From NCBI GenBank assembly GCA_002049495.1, contig LLYS01000001.1, positions 62,001 to 126,000 of the forward strand: 64,000 nt of DNA, read 5' to 3'. Origin of the DNA: Epsilonproteobacteria bacterium tcs-49. GTDB lineage: Bacteria > Campylobacterota > Campylobacteria > Campylobacterales > Sulfurovaceae. Numbering within the stretch: the first letter of the stretch is position 1; the number at the start of each line of letters is the position of its first letter. This document shows, piece after piece, positions 15,820 through 24,647 of this stretch. The position numbers were made by a program, and so were the translations under genes. Under the pieces are notes generated by a model. That model searched no databases, was not told the DNA's origin, and saw only the letters and a program-made list of their open reading frames with translations.

Positions 15820-17718
15820 CTATCCCTGTTGCAGTTCATCGGCCAAAACGGCGACCTCTTCTATCATCTCCCCCATCTCGTCAACGGTTTGTAAAATCAT
15901 ATCCGCCGCCTGCTTTGCCTCTTTGGAGTTGTTCTTGGCAAGCTGTGCGGATTCTTTGACCTGTTTCGCCCCTTCGGTTCCCTCCTCCATAGCCGTCAGG
16001 TTCTGCGCGTTTTTCTCCGCTATGGTGTGCATCATCGCGTTGACCTCTTTGGAGTACTCTACGACCCCTTCGATATCGATGATCAAATTCCCAAGCGTTA
16101 CCGCTTCATCCTTTTGCATCTCCTCGTCGGTTTTCCAATCAAAAGTCACTTCGGCCACTTTTTGATTGATATTGTCGATAATGTCGGCGATCTTTTCCAA
16201 ATTGTTGCCCGCATCCTGCGCCAAATTGCGGATATCTCCGCTGACGACGGCAAAACCTTTGCCGTACTCTCCTGCCCTGGCTGCTTCTATGGAACCGCTG
16301 ACGGCCAGGGAGTTGGTTTGGATCACGGTGTTTTCTATCTTTCTTAAAATCTTTTCGATAGTCTTTGTGTTTTTCTCCACCGTCACCATCGTAGAGGAGG
16401 TGAAGCTTCCCTCTTTGACGCAGTGCAGCATGGTTTCTTTCATATCGTTCAACGCCTTTAAGATCGTATTTAAACTCTCCACGATCTCTTTCATCAGTTT
16501 GCGCAGCCCCTCGGCCTCCTCGGTGTTGTTCTTGGCGATTTCGAGGTTGCGCAGGTAGCGCTCCACGTTCAAGTCCGCACTCTCCTCCGCATCCTGCGCG
16601 GCTTCATTGATCTGCGTCAGGGCGCTGACCACTTCCGCCATCGACTTTTGGATCTGTTCCAGCGCGCTGCTGAGCTCCTCGGCCGTGGAAGCCACCTCCT
16701 CCGCGTCTTTGTTGATATCGGTGGAGTGTTTTAACTCTTCGGCAAGTTCCAGCAGTCCCTGTACCGCCTGTTCGGTTTGGTGGATCGCCGCGGCTTGCAT
16801 ATCGATCGCGTTGGTCGCCTGTACCACGGCGCTGGATTGCTGCTGCGACGACGCGGCAACCGCTTCACTGCCCTTTTGTACCGTCGCGATATCCTCTTTA
16901 AGCGCGTCGATCTGGGTAAAGTAGTTTTGGTAGTAATCAAACAGTTTCCCGATATTTTCCGACATCTGCTTTGCCACTTCGATGGCGTCGTTGGAAGTCC
17001 CGTGCGCTTTTTTTACGTTTCCGCCCACATAGGACATATTTTTCTCCACCGCTTCGATATCATTTTGAACCTTATTGACGATATCCCTGGTACGCTCGGC
17101 CTGTTCGGAGGAGATCATCGCCAACCCCCTGGTTTCCTCGGCGACCACCGCGAAACCTTTGCCGTGCTCCTTGGCGCGGCTTGCTTCGATGGCGGCGTTG
17201 AGCGCGAGCAGGTTGGTTTGATCGGCGACCTTGGCGATGATCCCCACCGCCTGTTCGATCCGGTCACTGGCATCTTTTAACTCGATACTTTTCTCCCCCA
17301 TCTTCTGGGCATCCTTTGCGGATTTTTGCATCCGCTCCCCCGATTTGAGGGTATTGTCCGTAGCGTTTTTGACGCTTTTTGTTGCTAACTCCACCTTGGT
17401 GACGATCTCCTTCGTATTGGCGAAGATATCCTCCGTGGAGCCGTAGATCTCATTGATGGAGCGCAGACTCTGCTCCGCCGCTCCGGCGTTTTCCTCCGAG
17501 GCGGAACTGATCTCCTCCATGGAACTTTTCAACTCCTCTATAGCGCTGACCGTATCTTGAATCTTTGTGGAGATATGATCAGAGGTAGAGAGTAGGTTTT
17601 CCGAAATGTGCTGCTGCTTAGCCAGGGTTTTTCGTCTTTTCTTAGCGGCGATACTGTCGCCTTTGTTCCCCTGAGCCGAGGCGCTTTCCAAACTGTTTTG
17701 TGATTTTACGAATGCCAT
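15820..17718 (-). CDS. Soluble chemoreceptor with two MCP signalling tips
   Basis: The 632-residue protein has no membrane helix, PAS or other input domain; nearly all of it is coiled coil. It contains two separate hairpin tips of the MCP signalling domain: residues 160-200 ([29 protein letters not shown]) and 459-500 ([29 protein letters not shown]). The first is close to the E. coli consensus; the second is diverged, with Ser-Leu-Ala-Val-Ser-Gly-Ser in place of Leu-Leu-Ala-Leu-Asn-Ala-Ala. Most MCPs have one tip. The N-terminus is basic (AAKKRRK). It lies between cheA and the CheW-CZB gene and is presumably their receptor, acting in the cytoplasm; how it senses anything is open. Confidence 0.92.
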   Translation of the reverse strand: MAFVKSQNSLESASAQGNKGDSIAAKKRRKTLAKQQHISENLLSTSDHISTKIQDTVSAIEELKSSMEEISSASEENAGAAEQSLRSINEIYGSTEDIFANTKEIVTKVELATKSVKNATDNTLKSGERMQKSAKDAQKMGEKSIELKDASDRIEQAVGIIAKVADQTNLLALNAAIEASRAKEHGKGFAVVAEETRGLAMISSEQAERTRDIVNKVQNDIEAVEKNMSYVGGNVKKAHGTSNDAIEVAKQMSENIGKLFDYYQNYFTQIDALKEDIATVQKGSEAVAASSQQQSSAVVQATNAIDMQAAAIHQTEQAVQGLLELAEELKHSTDINKDAEEVASTAEELSSALEQIQKSMAEVVSALTQINEAAQDAEESADLNVERYLRNLEIAKNNTEEAEGLRKLMKEIVESLNTILKALNDMKETMLHCVKEGSFTSSTMVTVEKNTKTIEKILRKIENTVIQTNSLAVSGSIEAARAGEYGKGFAVVSGDIRNLAQDAGNNLEKIADIIDNINQKVAEVTFDWKTDEEMQKDEAVTLGNLIIDIEGVVEYSKEVNAMMHTIAEKNAQNLTAMEEGTEGAKQVKESAQLAKNNSKEAKQAADMILQTVDEMGEMIEEVAVLADELQQG

Positions 17719-17740
17719 AATGTCTCCTTTGTTTCAAATT

Positions 17741-19804
17741 TCACTGCCACGAAGCAACGTTTGATAATTTATTGACGTCTAAGATGAAAAGCACGCTTCC
17801 GTTACCCAAAAGCGAACTTCCCGAAATGATCGGATGCTTCTGCAACGCACCGCTCAAGGGTTTTTGCACCACGTCAAGCTGGTTTACGAACTCATCAACC
17901 ACCATGGCGAATTTTTTTTCGCCCGATTGCAGCACGATCACTTTTTGCTGCTCCTGCTCCTTTGCCCCGCTGCCGATAAGCGCTTTTGGGTAGGTGATGG
18001 GCAGCAACTCTCCCCGACGCTGTAAAAAGGGCTTTTTGTTTGATTCTTGTATCTGGTTCTTTTCTATCTGTGAAGTTTCGATGAGATAATCCATGGCGAT
18101 AGCGTAATCGGTATCGTTCATCTTGATATGAAACACGTTGGTCAAAGCCACGCTGACGGGAAGTTCCAGGGTGATCGTCGTGCCCTCGCTCTTTTGCGAA
18201 TCCACGGCGATGGTCCCGTTGAGGTTTTCGATGGCTGTTTTGACCGCATCCATCCCCACGCCCCTGCCGCTGAGGTCGCTGATCTGCTTTTTCGTGGTCA
18301 AGCCGGCGTGAAAGATCAGTTGCAAAATCTCCGTTTTACCCATCTGCTGCGCCCGCTCCCGTGAAACCAAACCGTTTTCCAAAGCCTTGTGCAAAATCGC
18401 CTCTTCGTCGATCCCTTTGCCGTCGTCTTTGATCGTTATAAAAACCTTATCCCCTTCCGAACACGCTTCGATCGAAATCGTACCGGCTTCCGCTTTCCCC
18501 GCGTCCAGACGCTCCTGAGCGCTTTCGATCCCGTGGTCGAGGGAGTTTCGTATCAGGTGGATCATGGGATCGGCCAAACTCTCGATCATCGTTTTATCCA
18601 GTTTGGTCTCCCCGCCGCTTTCCTCATATTTGATCTTTTTCCCCAACTGCTTGCTCAGATCGCGCACCAGCTTGGGGTAGCGGCCGAAGATATAACTCAG
18701 CGGCAGCAGCCGCATCGACATGACGATCTCTTGCAGCTGGGAGGTCACCCTGCTGATCTGGTCATACTTTGAGAGGATATCGCGCTTTGATTGCTCCATC
18801 GTATCGGCGTTGAGCGTTTGCACGATATAGGGCATGGAGTTTTTCATCACCAAAAGTTCCCCGATCGTATCCATCAGGTTATCGATCTGTTCCTGCTCGA
18901 TCTTGACGGTTTTTCCGATAGCAGCTGTTTTCACAGCGGGCTTTTGTCGCGTCACAGGGGTACTTTCCGTCCCCTTTGCGCTTTCCGGCGCCTTGCCGTA
19001 AACGGCTTCGACGCCCTCCCTGTCCAGGGGATAAAGGGCGATTTCGTCTAAAACGTTTTCACAGATATCTTCGATCGTCTCTTCGTCGCTGCAAAGGATC
19101 GCCACGATCCGAGTAGCCCAGTGCAACGGATTTTGCTCGATCTCTTCGCAGCTTTGCGCGATCTCGAGCTTGATATGCTTTAACTCCTTTTCAAAAAGCG
19201 AAAGCAGATAAAACGGATCGTTTCCCAGCGTTATCGTATCCACGTCCAAATCGCAATCGAGAAGATAGTAATTGGGGGTATTGATAAATCCCTCATCGAT
19301 AAAGGGAGGGTGCTCGGGCAAAGCTTTAAGCGTCTCGGACAACTCCCCCTGTGTAAAATAGCGCAGCGGCTTGGGGGGCTCTTTGCTCAGCGGCAGCGAA
19401 GTGTCGCACCCGCTACGCTCATCTTGCTTTTCATGCAGCATCGCATCGGCTTTTTCGATCAGAGGCTGCGTTAGGGAAGGATCCTCCGGGGGGATATCCT
19501 CTCTGGCTTCGGCGTCATCGAGAAGCTCCACGACGCTGTCAAACAGATCAAACAGTACCTCCGGAAGACGCGGCGTATACTCCAATGCGCCCCGGCGGTA
19601 CATATCCAAAAGATCCTCGGCGCGGTGGGTCAGTTTCTGCACGTCGCCAAAGCCCACCAGACCGGCTCCGCCTTTGAGGGTGTGCGCCGCGCGGAACAGC
19701 GCATCGATATCGCACGTTTCATCTTTGAGCGTTTCAAGGTTTTCATCGAGATAGTGCAGATTATCCCGGGCTTCATTTAAAAACTGTTCGAGCAATTGGT
19801 TCAT
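17741..19804 (-). CDS. cheA: Chemotaxis-type histidine kinase CheA
   Basis: The 687-residue kinase has the domain order P1 (Hpt, phosphorylated His41 in AAHTLKGGAGLVGFGD), a middle region of about 190 residues with a possible P2, P3 dimerisation helices (IDNLMDTIGELLVMKNSM), P4 ATPase (HLIRNSLDHGIE, DDGKGID, SDLSGRGVGMDAVK) and P5 CheW-like regulatory domain (VALTNVFHIKM, FAMVVDEF). There is no C-terminal receiver, unlike the flagellar CheA of Campylobacter and Helicobacter, which points to a separate chemosensory pathway. GAAGGAG precedes the ATG. It phosphorylates CheB and one or more of the receivers in this operon. Confidence 0.96.
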   Translation of the reverse strand: MNQLLEQFLNEARDNLHYLDENLETLKDETCDIDALFRAAHTLKGGAGLVGFGDVQKLTHRAEDLLDMYRRGALEYTPRLPEVLFDLFDSVVELLDDAEAREDIPPEDPSLTQPLIEKADAMLHEKQDERSGCDTSLPLSKEPPKPLRYFTQGELSETLKALPEHPPFIDEGFINTPNYYLLDCDLDVDTITLGNDPFYLLSLFEKELKHIKLEIAQSCEEIEQNPLHWATRIVAILCSDEETIEDICENVLDEIALYPLDREGVEAVYGKAPESAKGTESTPVTRQKPAVKTAAIGKTVKIEQEQIDNLMDTIGELLVMKNSMPYIVQTLNADTMEQSKRDILSKYDQISRVTSQLQEIVMSMRLLPLSYIFGRYPKLVRDLSKQLGKKIKYEESGGETKLDKTMIESLADPMIHLIRNSLDHGIESAQERLDAGKAEAGTISIEACSEGDKVFITIKDDGKGIDEEAILHKALENGLVSRERAQQMGKTEILQLIFHAGLTTKKQISDLSGRGVGMDAVKTAIENLNGTIAVDSQKSEGTTITLELPVSVALTNVFHIKMNDTDYAIAMDYLIETSQIEKNQIQESNKKPFLQRRGELLPITYPKALIGSGAKEQEQQKVIVLQSGEKKFAMVVDEFVNQLDVVQKPLSGALQKHPIISGSSLLGNGSVLFILDVNKLSNVASWQ

Positions 19805-19828
19805 AGGGGTCTCCTTCTTTTCGCTGAC

Positions 19829-21244
19829 TTAAAAAAAATCGATATCATCTTCATCGTCGTCGTTTTCCCGGCTGGGATCGACCATCATCTCCAGCTGCAA
19901 GCAGGAGCTAAAAAGCGAACTGTCGAGATAGTGGATATCCAGACTGTCACGGTTGATAAAGATCGAATCGACCCAGTAACGAAGATCCTTGGAAACCGCT
20001 TCTAAAAGAATGACGCCGTTTTCCTGAAGCTGTTCGTCGCCGCTTTGGGCAAACCGGTCAATCACCGAAACAAGTCCGTTGAGCGCTTTGATCAAATCGC
20101 TGAACTCAAACAAAATGGAGATCGCTTTGACAAACATCAAAATGCGGTGTGAAAACTGCTCCAGTCCCGGCCCCATCTCGATCTCTTTGCACCGCATCTG
20201 CGTCAAAAGTTCCGAAAGCTCCTCATTGAGTTCGTCAAGCTCCTGGATCTGTTGCAAAGTCTCTTCGTCCAGTTCGAGCAGATACTCCCGGGCACTCGTT
20301 TTATGGCTGTGGGAGCGTCTGAGCAAAAACTTTTCATCCTCCTGCAGGCTCTTTTCGAAACCGCCGCTCTTTTTTTGCTCCCTCTCCGGCTTTGCCGCGA
20401 TCTTGAAGTTTTTACCCCCCGTAAAAACATAGTCCCGAAAGGTATGGCCGTAGTTTTCCAACTTGACTTTGTTGTATTCCTGCTTCGTAATATCGTAAAA
20501 CATCGCCAGGTAGTAGGGACGATCCGCGACGAGAAACCGTGTTTTGATCAAGTGAAAATAGTGTATATAACCGTTAAAACGCAGCGCTACCTTCTCCGTC
20601 CGGTTATCCCCTTGCGGCGGTTCGAGGCTCTTTAAACAATCCGGAATGTTTAAAAAACGCTCCTCAACAGCACCTATGTTCGCGCCCTCGACGCTTTCTT
20701 GCAGCAGTTGACGCAACACGTCGTTGATAAACTCCACCCTCTCTTGCGTATAGATCATCGTCGGATGGGATGAGGTTTTTGCCAATTCGATCACCGCAGA
20801 CGTACCGCTTTCAAACCCGGCGCGTTTTGTCAAATGCCGTCTGGAAAAAGCGGTCTCGGCCAGATAGCCGATCGCCTCGAGCGTTTGCTCTATCTCAAAA
20901 GGCTTTATAAGAAACTTTTCCACGTGCAGATCGATAGAAGCCAGGAGATACTCCTCCTTTGGCCGCGTGCTTGTCAATGCCACGACCACTTCCGGACAGC
21001 GGTGTTTTATCTTTTGGATCAGTTCAAGACCGCTCAAGCCGGGGAGGTCCACATCTGCGATAACGATATCAAAATGCTTATCATAAAAAGCGTTTAACCC
21101 CCGCGTCCCGTCATTGACCGTTGTGACACGCTGGAACGCGTCCAAAACGGAACCGTTGAGCAAAGCTTTGCTTTGTGCGTCGTCATCCACATAGAGCAAA
21201 GAGAGGTTGTTGCACGATTTTTGCAACCTGCTAAGCTGTTGCAT
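19829..21244 (-). CDS. Receiver-PAS-like response regulator with helical C-terminus
   Basis: The 471-residue protein starts with a receiver: acidic triplet Asp20-22, phospho-acceptor Asp64 (VIADVDLPGLSG) and FLIKPFE. Residues 150-265 look like a PAS domain (PTMIYTQERVEFINDVLRQLL, RPYYLAMFYDIT). The C-terminal 170 residues are helical, include an acidic heptad-like run (EETLQQIQELDELNEELSE) and end in a very acidic tail. No enzymatic output domain is visible. Its ATG overlaps the stop of the upstream receiver gene (TAATG) and cheA follows after 24 bases, so it belongs to the chemosensory operon and may be an output or a phosphate sink. Confidence 0.85.
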   Translation of the reverse strand: MQQLSRLQKSCNNLSLLYVDDDAQSKALLNGSVLDAFQRVTTVNDGTRGLNAFYDKHFDIVIADVDLPGLSGLELIQKIKHRCPEVVVALTSTRPKEEYLLASIDLHVEKFLIKPFEIEQTLEAIGYLAETAFSRRHLTKRAGFESGTSAVIELAKTSSHPTMIYTQERVEFINDVLRQLLQESVEGANIGAVEERFLNIPDCLKSLEPPQGDNRTEKVALRFNGYIHYFHLIKTRFLVADRPYYLAMFYDITKQEYNKVKLENYGHTFRDYVFTGGKNFKIAAKPEREQKKSGGFEKSLQEDEKFLLRRSHSHKTSAREYLLELDEETLQQIQELDELNEELSELLTQMRCKEIEMGPGLEQFSHRILMFVKAISILFEFSDLIKALNGLVSVIDRFAQSGDEQLQENGVILLEAVSKDLRYWVDSIFINRDSLDIHYLDSSLFSSCLQLEMMVDPSRENDDDEDDIDFF

Positions 21245-21630
21245 TACAGCACCTTTTCGATAGCGCTGGAAAGCTTTTGATAATTGATCGGTTTGGTCAC
21301 GAGCTGGCAGTTGAAGTTTGCCAACTCGTTCAGATCGATATCACTGTGTCCCGTAATAAAGATCGTTTTGATTTCGGGGTGGAACCGTTCGATGGCACGC
21401 ACCATCTCGATCCCGTCCATCGAGGGCATACTGATATCGGTAATAACCATATCGATTTTGTACTTGATCGCCAGGGACAACCCCTCCACCCCGTTTTGGG
21501 CAAAGAAGGTTTTGCGATAAAGATTCGACATCACCGTTTCCATAGCGTGAAAAACCGTTTTCTCATCATCCACAAAAAGTACGTTAAGCTTTTTTAGATG
21601 CAGCAGCATCGTTTCGCTAAATTCATTCAT
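21244..21630 (-). CDS. Single-domain receiver protein
   Basis: A 128-residue CheY-like receiver with Asp21-Asp22, phospho-acceptor Asp65 (VITDISMPSMDG), Thr in IFITGHSD and Lys in LVTKPINYQK. The ATG at 21630 is preceded by AAGGAGG with five-base spacing; an in-frame start at 21651 would lie upstream of that site. It is coupled to the next gene by a one-base stop-start overlap. Confidence 0.9.
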   Translation of the reverse strand: MNEFSETMLLHLKKLNVLFVDDEKTVFHAMETVMSNLYRKTFFAQNGVEGLSLAIKYKIDMVITDISMPSMDGIEMVRAIERFHPEIKTIFITGHSDIDLNELANFNCQLVTKPINYQKLSSAIEKVL

Positions 21631-21741
21631 AATACCCTCCTTCGTTGGCATAACGAAGAATAAAATAAAAAAGTGGGGTTTTTGTGGTATTAGCTTGAAG
21701 AGTTACAAGTAGATGTCATTTTTTATTTTAGCGGAAAGTTT

Positions 21742-22446
21742 TTACCGTTTTTGCGTGAGTTCGAGTTTATATCCCTGACCGGAGATATTACATATTTTCT
21801 CCTTTCCTATCTTTTTTCTCAAATTTTTTACCACCGTCCGCAGAGCGTAGCTCGTCATCACTTCCCAGTAATCGCCCCACACCGTCTGCTCTATGGTTTC
21901 GTAGGAAACGACCCTGTTTTCATGCTCCAACAGCAGTTCCAAAAGCAGTTTCTCCTTTTTATTGAGTGTGCAGCAGGGGCGAGCGCCCTCATTGATACGG
22001 GAATTGTTCAAATCATATATATACCCTCCGCCCAGTTCGATCCCCTTTTGCCGCTTTGCCTTGATATACTTTTGTGTACGCAGCAGCACCGCTTTGATCT
22101 TTTCCATACCCAGGGGTTTGACTACATAGCCCTGTATATTGAGGTTTGCGCTATTTAAAAGATATTCCCGGTCGGTATAGGCGGAGAGGACGATGACCGG
22201 CTGGAAAGGATCAAGCTCCCGTATACGGCGGATAAACTCCAGACCGTTTACCTCCGGCATCTCGATATCGGTAATGATCAGATCGACCTGCCGCTCGCTA
22301 AAGACCCGTATCCCCTCCCTCCCATCAGAGGCGGTGTATACGTTTTTGAAAAAGCTGTTCAAACTACTTTGGACGAAGCCTCGAACCGCATCGTCGTCAT
22401 CCACAAACAAGATGTTCGTATCCTTATATTTTGCCAGTTCAACCAT
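21742..22446 (-). CDS. OmpR-family response regulator at the head of the chemosensory operon
   Basis: A 234-residue regulator with a receiver (Asp16-19 acidic run, phospho-acceptor Asp60 in IITDIEMPEVNG, lysine in GYVVKPLG) and a C-terminal winged helix (LNKKEKLLLELLLEH, ALRTVVKNLRKKIG, ISGQGYKLEL). Of two nearby ATGs I choose 22446, because GGAG is six bases upstream of it and directly abuts the other. It is separated from the receiver gene by about 110 bases and is divergent from the FIST kinase at 22582. It may control this operon, the kinase block, or both. Confidence 0.92.
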   Translation of the reverse strand: MVELAKYKDTNILFVDDDDAVRGFVQSSLNSFFKNVYTASDGREGIRVFSERQVDLIITDIEMPEVNGLEFIRRIRELDPFQPVIVLSAYTDREYLLNSANLNIQGYVVKPLGMEKIKAVLLRTQKYIKAKRQKGIELGGGYIYDLNNSRINEGARPCCTLNKKEKLLLELLLEHENRVVSYETIEQTVWGDYWEVMTSYALRTVVKNLRKKIGKEKICNISGQGYKLELTQKR

Positions 22447-22467
22447 AAACATCTCCGGTGAATATTA

Positions 22468-22473
22468 AGTATA
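22468..22473 (-). promoter_or_regulatory. Candidate -10 element for the chemosensory operon
   Basis: TATACT on the minus strand, 22 bases before the chosen ATG. The 135-base divergent region up to 22581 is very AT-rich and has no other strong box that I can defend. Confidence 0.35.
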
Positions 22474-22581
22474 ATTTATGTATTCTATAAATATTTTTTT
22501 AAATTGTCAATATAAAACTTATAGTAAAATATCCTGTGATAATAATGTGACTTTTGTTAGATAATTGAAAAAGGTTTAAAA

Positions 22582-24579
22582 TTGAAAAGTTTTCACTTCT
22601 ATTACGACGATATATTTTTTGATACGAATATTAAAAGGGTGGGCAAGGAGATGCCCAAAAACAGTACGGCTTTGATCCAAGTCTTCGCACATAGAAACTG
22701 CCGCAGCCATATCTCCGGTTTGTGCGGCAAACTCAAAACCGTTTTTAAAGATGCGCTGATCATCGGCAGTACCAGCGACGGGGAGTTTATCGGCTCCAAC
22801 GTTACCATCGATCAAACGGTGGTGGCGATCACCGTATTTGAAAACTCCCACCTTGAACTCGTCAGTGAAAACTTTGAAACCGGCGACGATTACTACGAGC
22901 TGGGGAAAAATCTCGTCGCTGCTTCCCACCCTCGGGCGAAGGTTTTTATCTGCTTCGCCACCGCGGTTAATTTCAACGCCGAGGAGTTTCTTTCCGGCAT
23001 CGATTCGGTTTTGGATTGCGAAACCGTTTCCGGCGGCATCGCGGCCGGGGAGTCTCCGCTGGTATTTGACCACGCCTCAATCTATGCGGAGGGGGCCGTC
23101 GGGGTTTTGATCTACAATAAGGACCTGCGGGTGCAAACCTTTTCAAAATCGGGTTGGGTCCCCGTGGGCAAGGGAATGAAGATCACAAAAGCGGAAAAAA
23201 ACCGGGTCTATACCATCGACAACAAACCCGCCATAGAGATGTATAAATACTACCTGGGCGAAGGGGTAACCCATCTGCTGCACCGCATCGGTATCGAGTT
23301 CCCCCTGATTAATAAAAAAACGAAAAAAGCCCGGGCGCTGCTGAATATAAACGGCGACGGTTCCATCTATTTCGGAGGGAACTTCGCTCCCGGGGATCGG
23401 GTTTTTTTCGGCTACGGCAGCCAGGAACTTTTTTTGGAAAACCACTCCTCCCCTCCGCCGCACATGGTGCAAAACTGTTTTGAAACCATCTTCGTCTACT
23501 CCTGCATCGCCCGCAGAAAGCTGATGCCAGACAGCGTCTACAGAGAGATCGAACCCTATACGCAACTTGCCCCGGTGGGCGGCTTCTTCACCCACGGTGA
23601 ATTCTTCACCAAAAATAAAAAGCACCTGTTTCTTAACCAGACCATGAGTGTTCTGGCGATGAGCGAAGCCCCCTGCGAAAGCAGCAACATCCCCCTGAAG
23701 GGCCGCTACTACGACACCATAGACAATATCGACTACTACCACACCCAAAAAGCGCTGATGCACCTGATCAAAAGGGATTCGCAAGAGATTGAGGAGCTCA
23801 ATAAAAACTTGGAAAAACGGGTTAAGGAGAAGCTTAGGGAGCTGCGGGAAAAAGACGCGCTTTTACTCCAGCAGTCAAAGCTGGCCTCCCTCGGGGAGAT
23901 GATAGGCAACATCGCCCACCAGTGGAGGCAGCCGCTTAACGTCATCGGGGCTTTACATATGTGGATAGAAGCGAAGATGTATGAAAAAGGGTTTCTTGAT
24001 AAAACCGATTATAAAGATATCAATGAAACGGTCAACGAACAGCTTGAATATATGTCAAACACCATCGATGATTTTCGGGGGCTGGTCAAAAACGGCGAGA
24101 TAACCAAACGTTTCAATCTCACAAAAGCGGTACAAAACGTTATCAAACTGTTGCAAAGCGATTTTAAGCGTTACGGAATCACGATCCTCCTGCAGGGGGA
24201 CGATATCTATTGCGTGGGAAACAGCAGCAACTTCAAACATGTGGTGATCAATATCCTCAACAATGCAAAAGACGCTATCTGCAGCCACTCCGAGCATAAG
24301 CAAAACTATATCCTCATCTCCGTCGGCGGCAGAGACGATCAGGTCCATATGGAGATCCAGGATACCGGGGGAGGCATCGACGAAGCGATCAAGGAGAAAA
24401 TTTTCGACCCCTACTTCTCCACAAAGTTCAGAAACAAGGGGACGGGGATCGGTCTTTATATGAGTTATAAGATCATCAATACCCAGTTTAACGGCTCCAT
24501 ATCCGCCAAAAACACGCGCTTTGATCACCGCGGTACAACCTTCAAAGGAGCAAATTTCAAAATAACGATCACCTCATAG
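22582..24579 (+). CDS. FIST-domain sensor histidine kinase
   Basis: Cytoplasmic kinase of 665 residues without membrane helices. Residues 20-375 match FIST and FIST_C sensor domains (IIGSTSDGEFIG, SGGIAAGES, GAVGVLIYNKDL, GFFTHGEFF), which are thought to bind small ligands, perhaps amino acids. A coiled coil (400-430) leads to the kinase core with His446 in IAHQWRQPLN, then VVINILNNAKDAI, IQDTGGGI and GTGIGLYMSYKI. The start is a TTG with AAGG seven bases upstream. It is divergent from the chemosensory operon and followed by a receiver-GGDEF-EAL gene and another kinase, so a His-Asp relay to the EAL protein is plausible. Confidence 0.9.
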   Translation: MKSFHFYYDDIFFDTNIKRVGKEMPKNSTALIQVFAHRNCRSHISGLCGKLKTVFKDALIIGSTSDGEFIGSNVTIDQTVVAITVFENSHLELVSENFETGDDYYELGKNLVAASHPRAKVFICFATAVNFNAEEFLSGIDSVLDCETVSGGIAAGESPLVFDHASIYAEGAVGVLIYNKDLRVQTFSKSGWVPVGKGMKITKAEKNRVYTIDNKPAIEMYKYYLGEGVTHLLHRIGIEFPLINKKTKKARALLNINGDGSIYFGGNFAPGDRVFFGYGSQELFLENHSSPPPHMVQNCFETIFVYSCIARRKLMPDSVYREIEPYTQLAPVGGFFTHGEFFTKNKKHLFLNQTMSVLAMSEAPCESSNIPLKGRYYDTIDNIDYYHTQKALMHLIKRDSQEIEELNKNLEKRVKEKLRELREKDALLLQQSKLASLGEMIGNIAHQWRQPLNVIGALHMWIEAKMYEKGFLDKTDYKDINETVNEQLEYMSNTIDDFRGLVKNGEITKRFNLTKAVQNVIKLLQSDFKRYGITILLQGDDIYCVGNSSNFKHVVINILNNAKDAICSHSEHKQNYILISVGGRDDQVHMEIQDTGGGIDEAIKEKIFDPYFSTKFRNKGTGIGLYMSYKIINTQFNGSISAKNTRFDHRGTTFKGANFKITITS

Positions 24580-24647
24580 TCCACCCCACTTTTTTACCAC
24601 ATAATTTTCATATACTCGATTTCCACCGATCACAAAAGGAGGAAACC

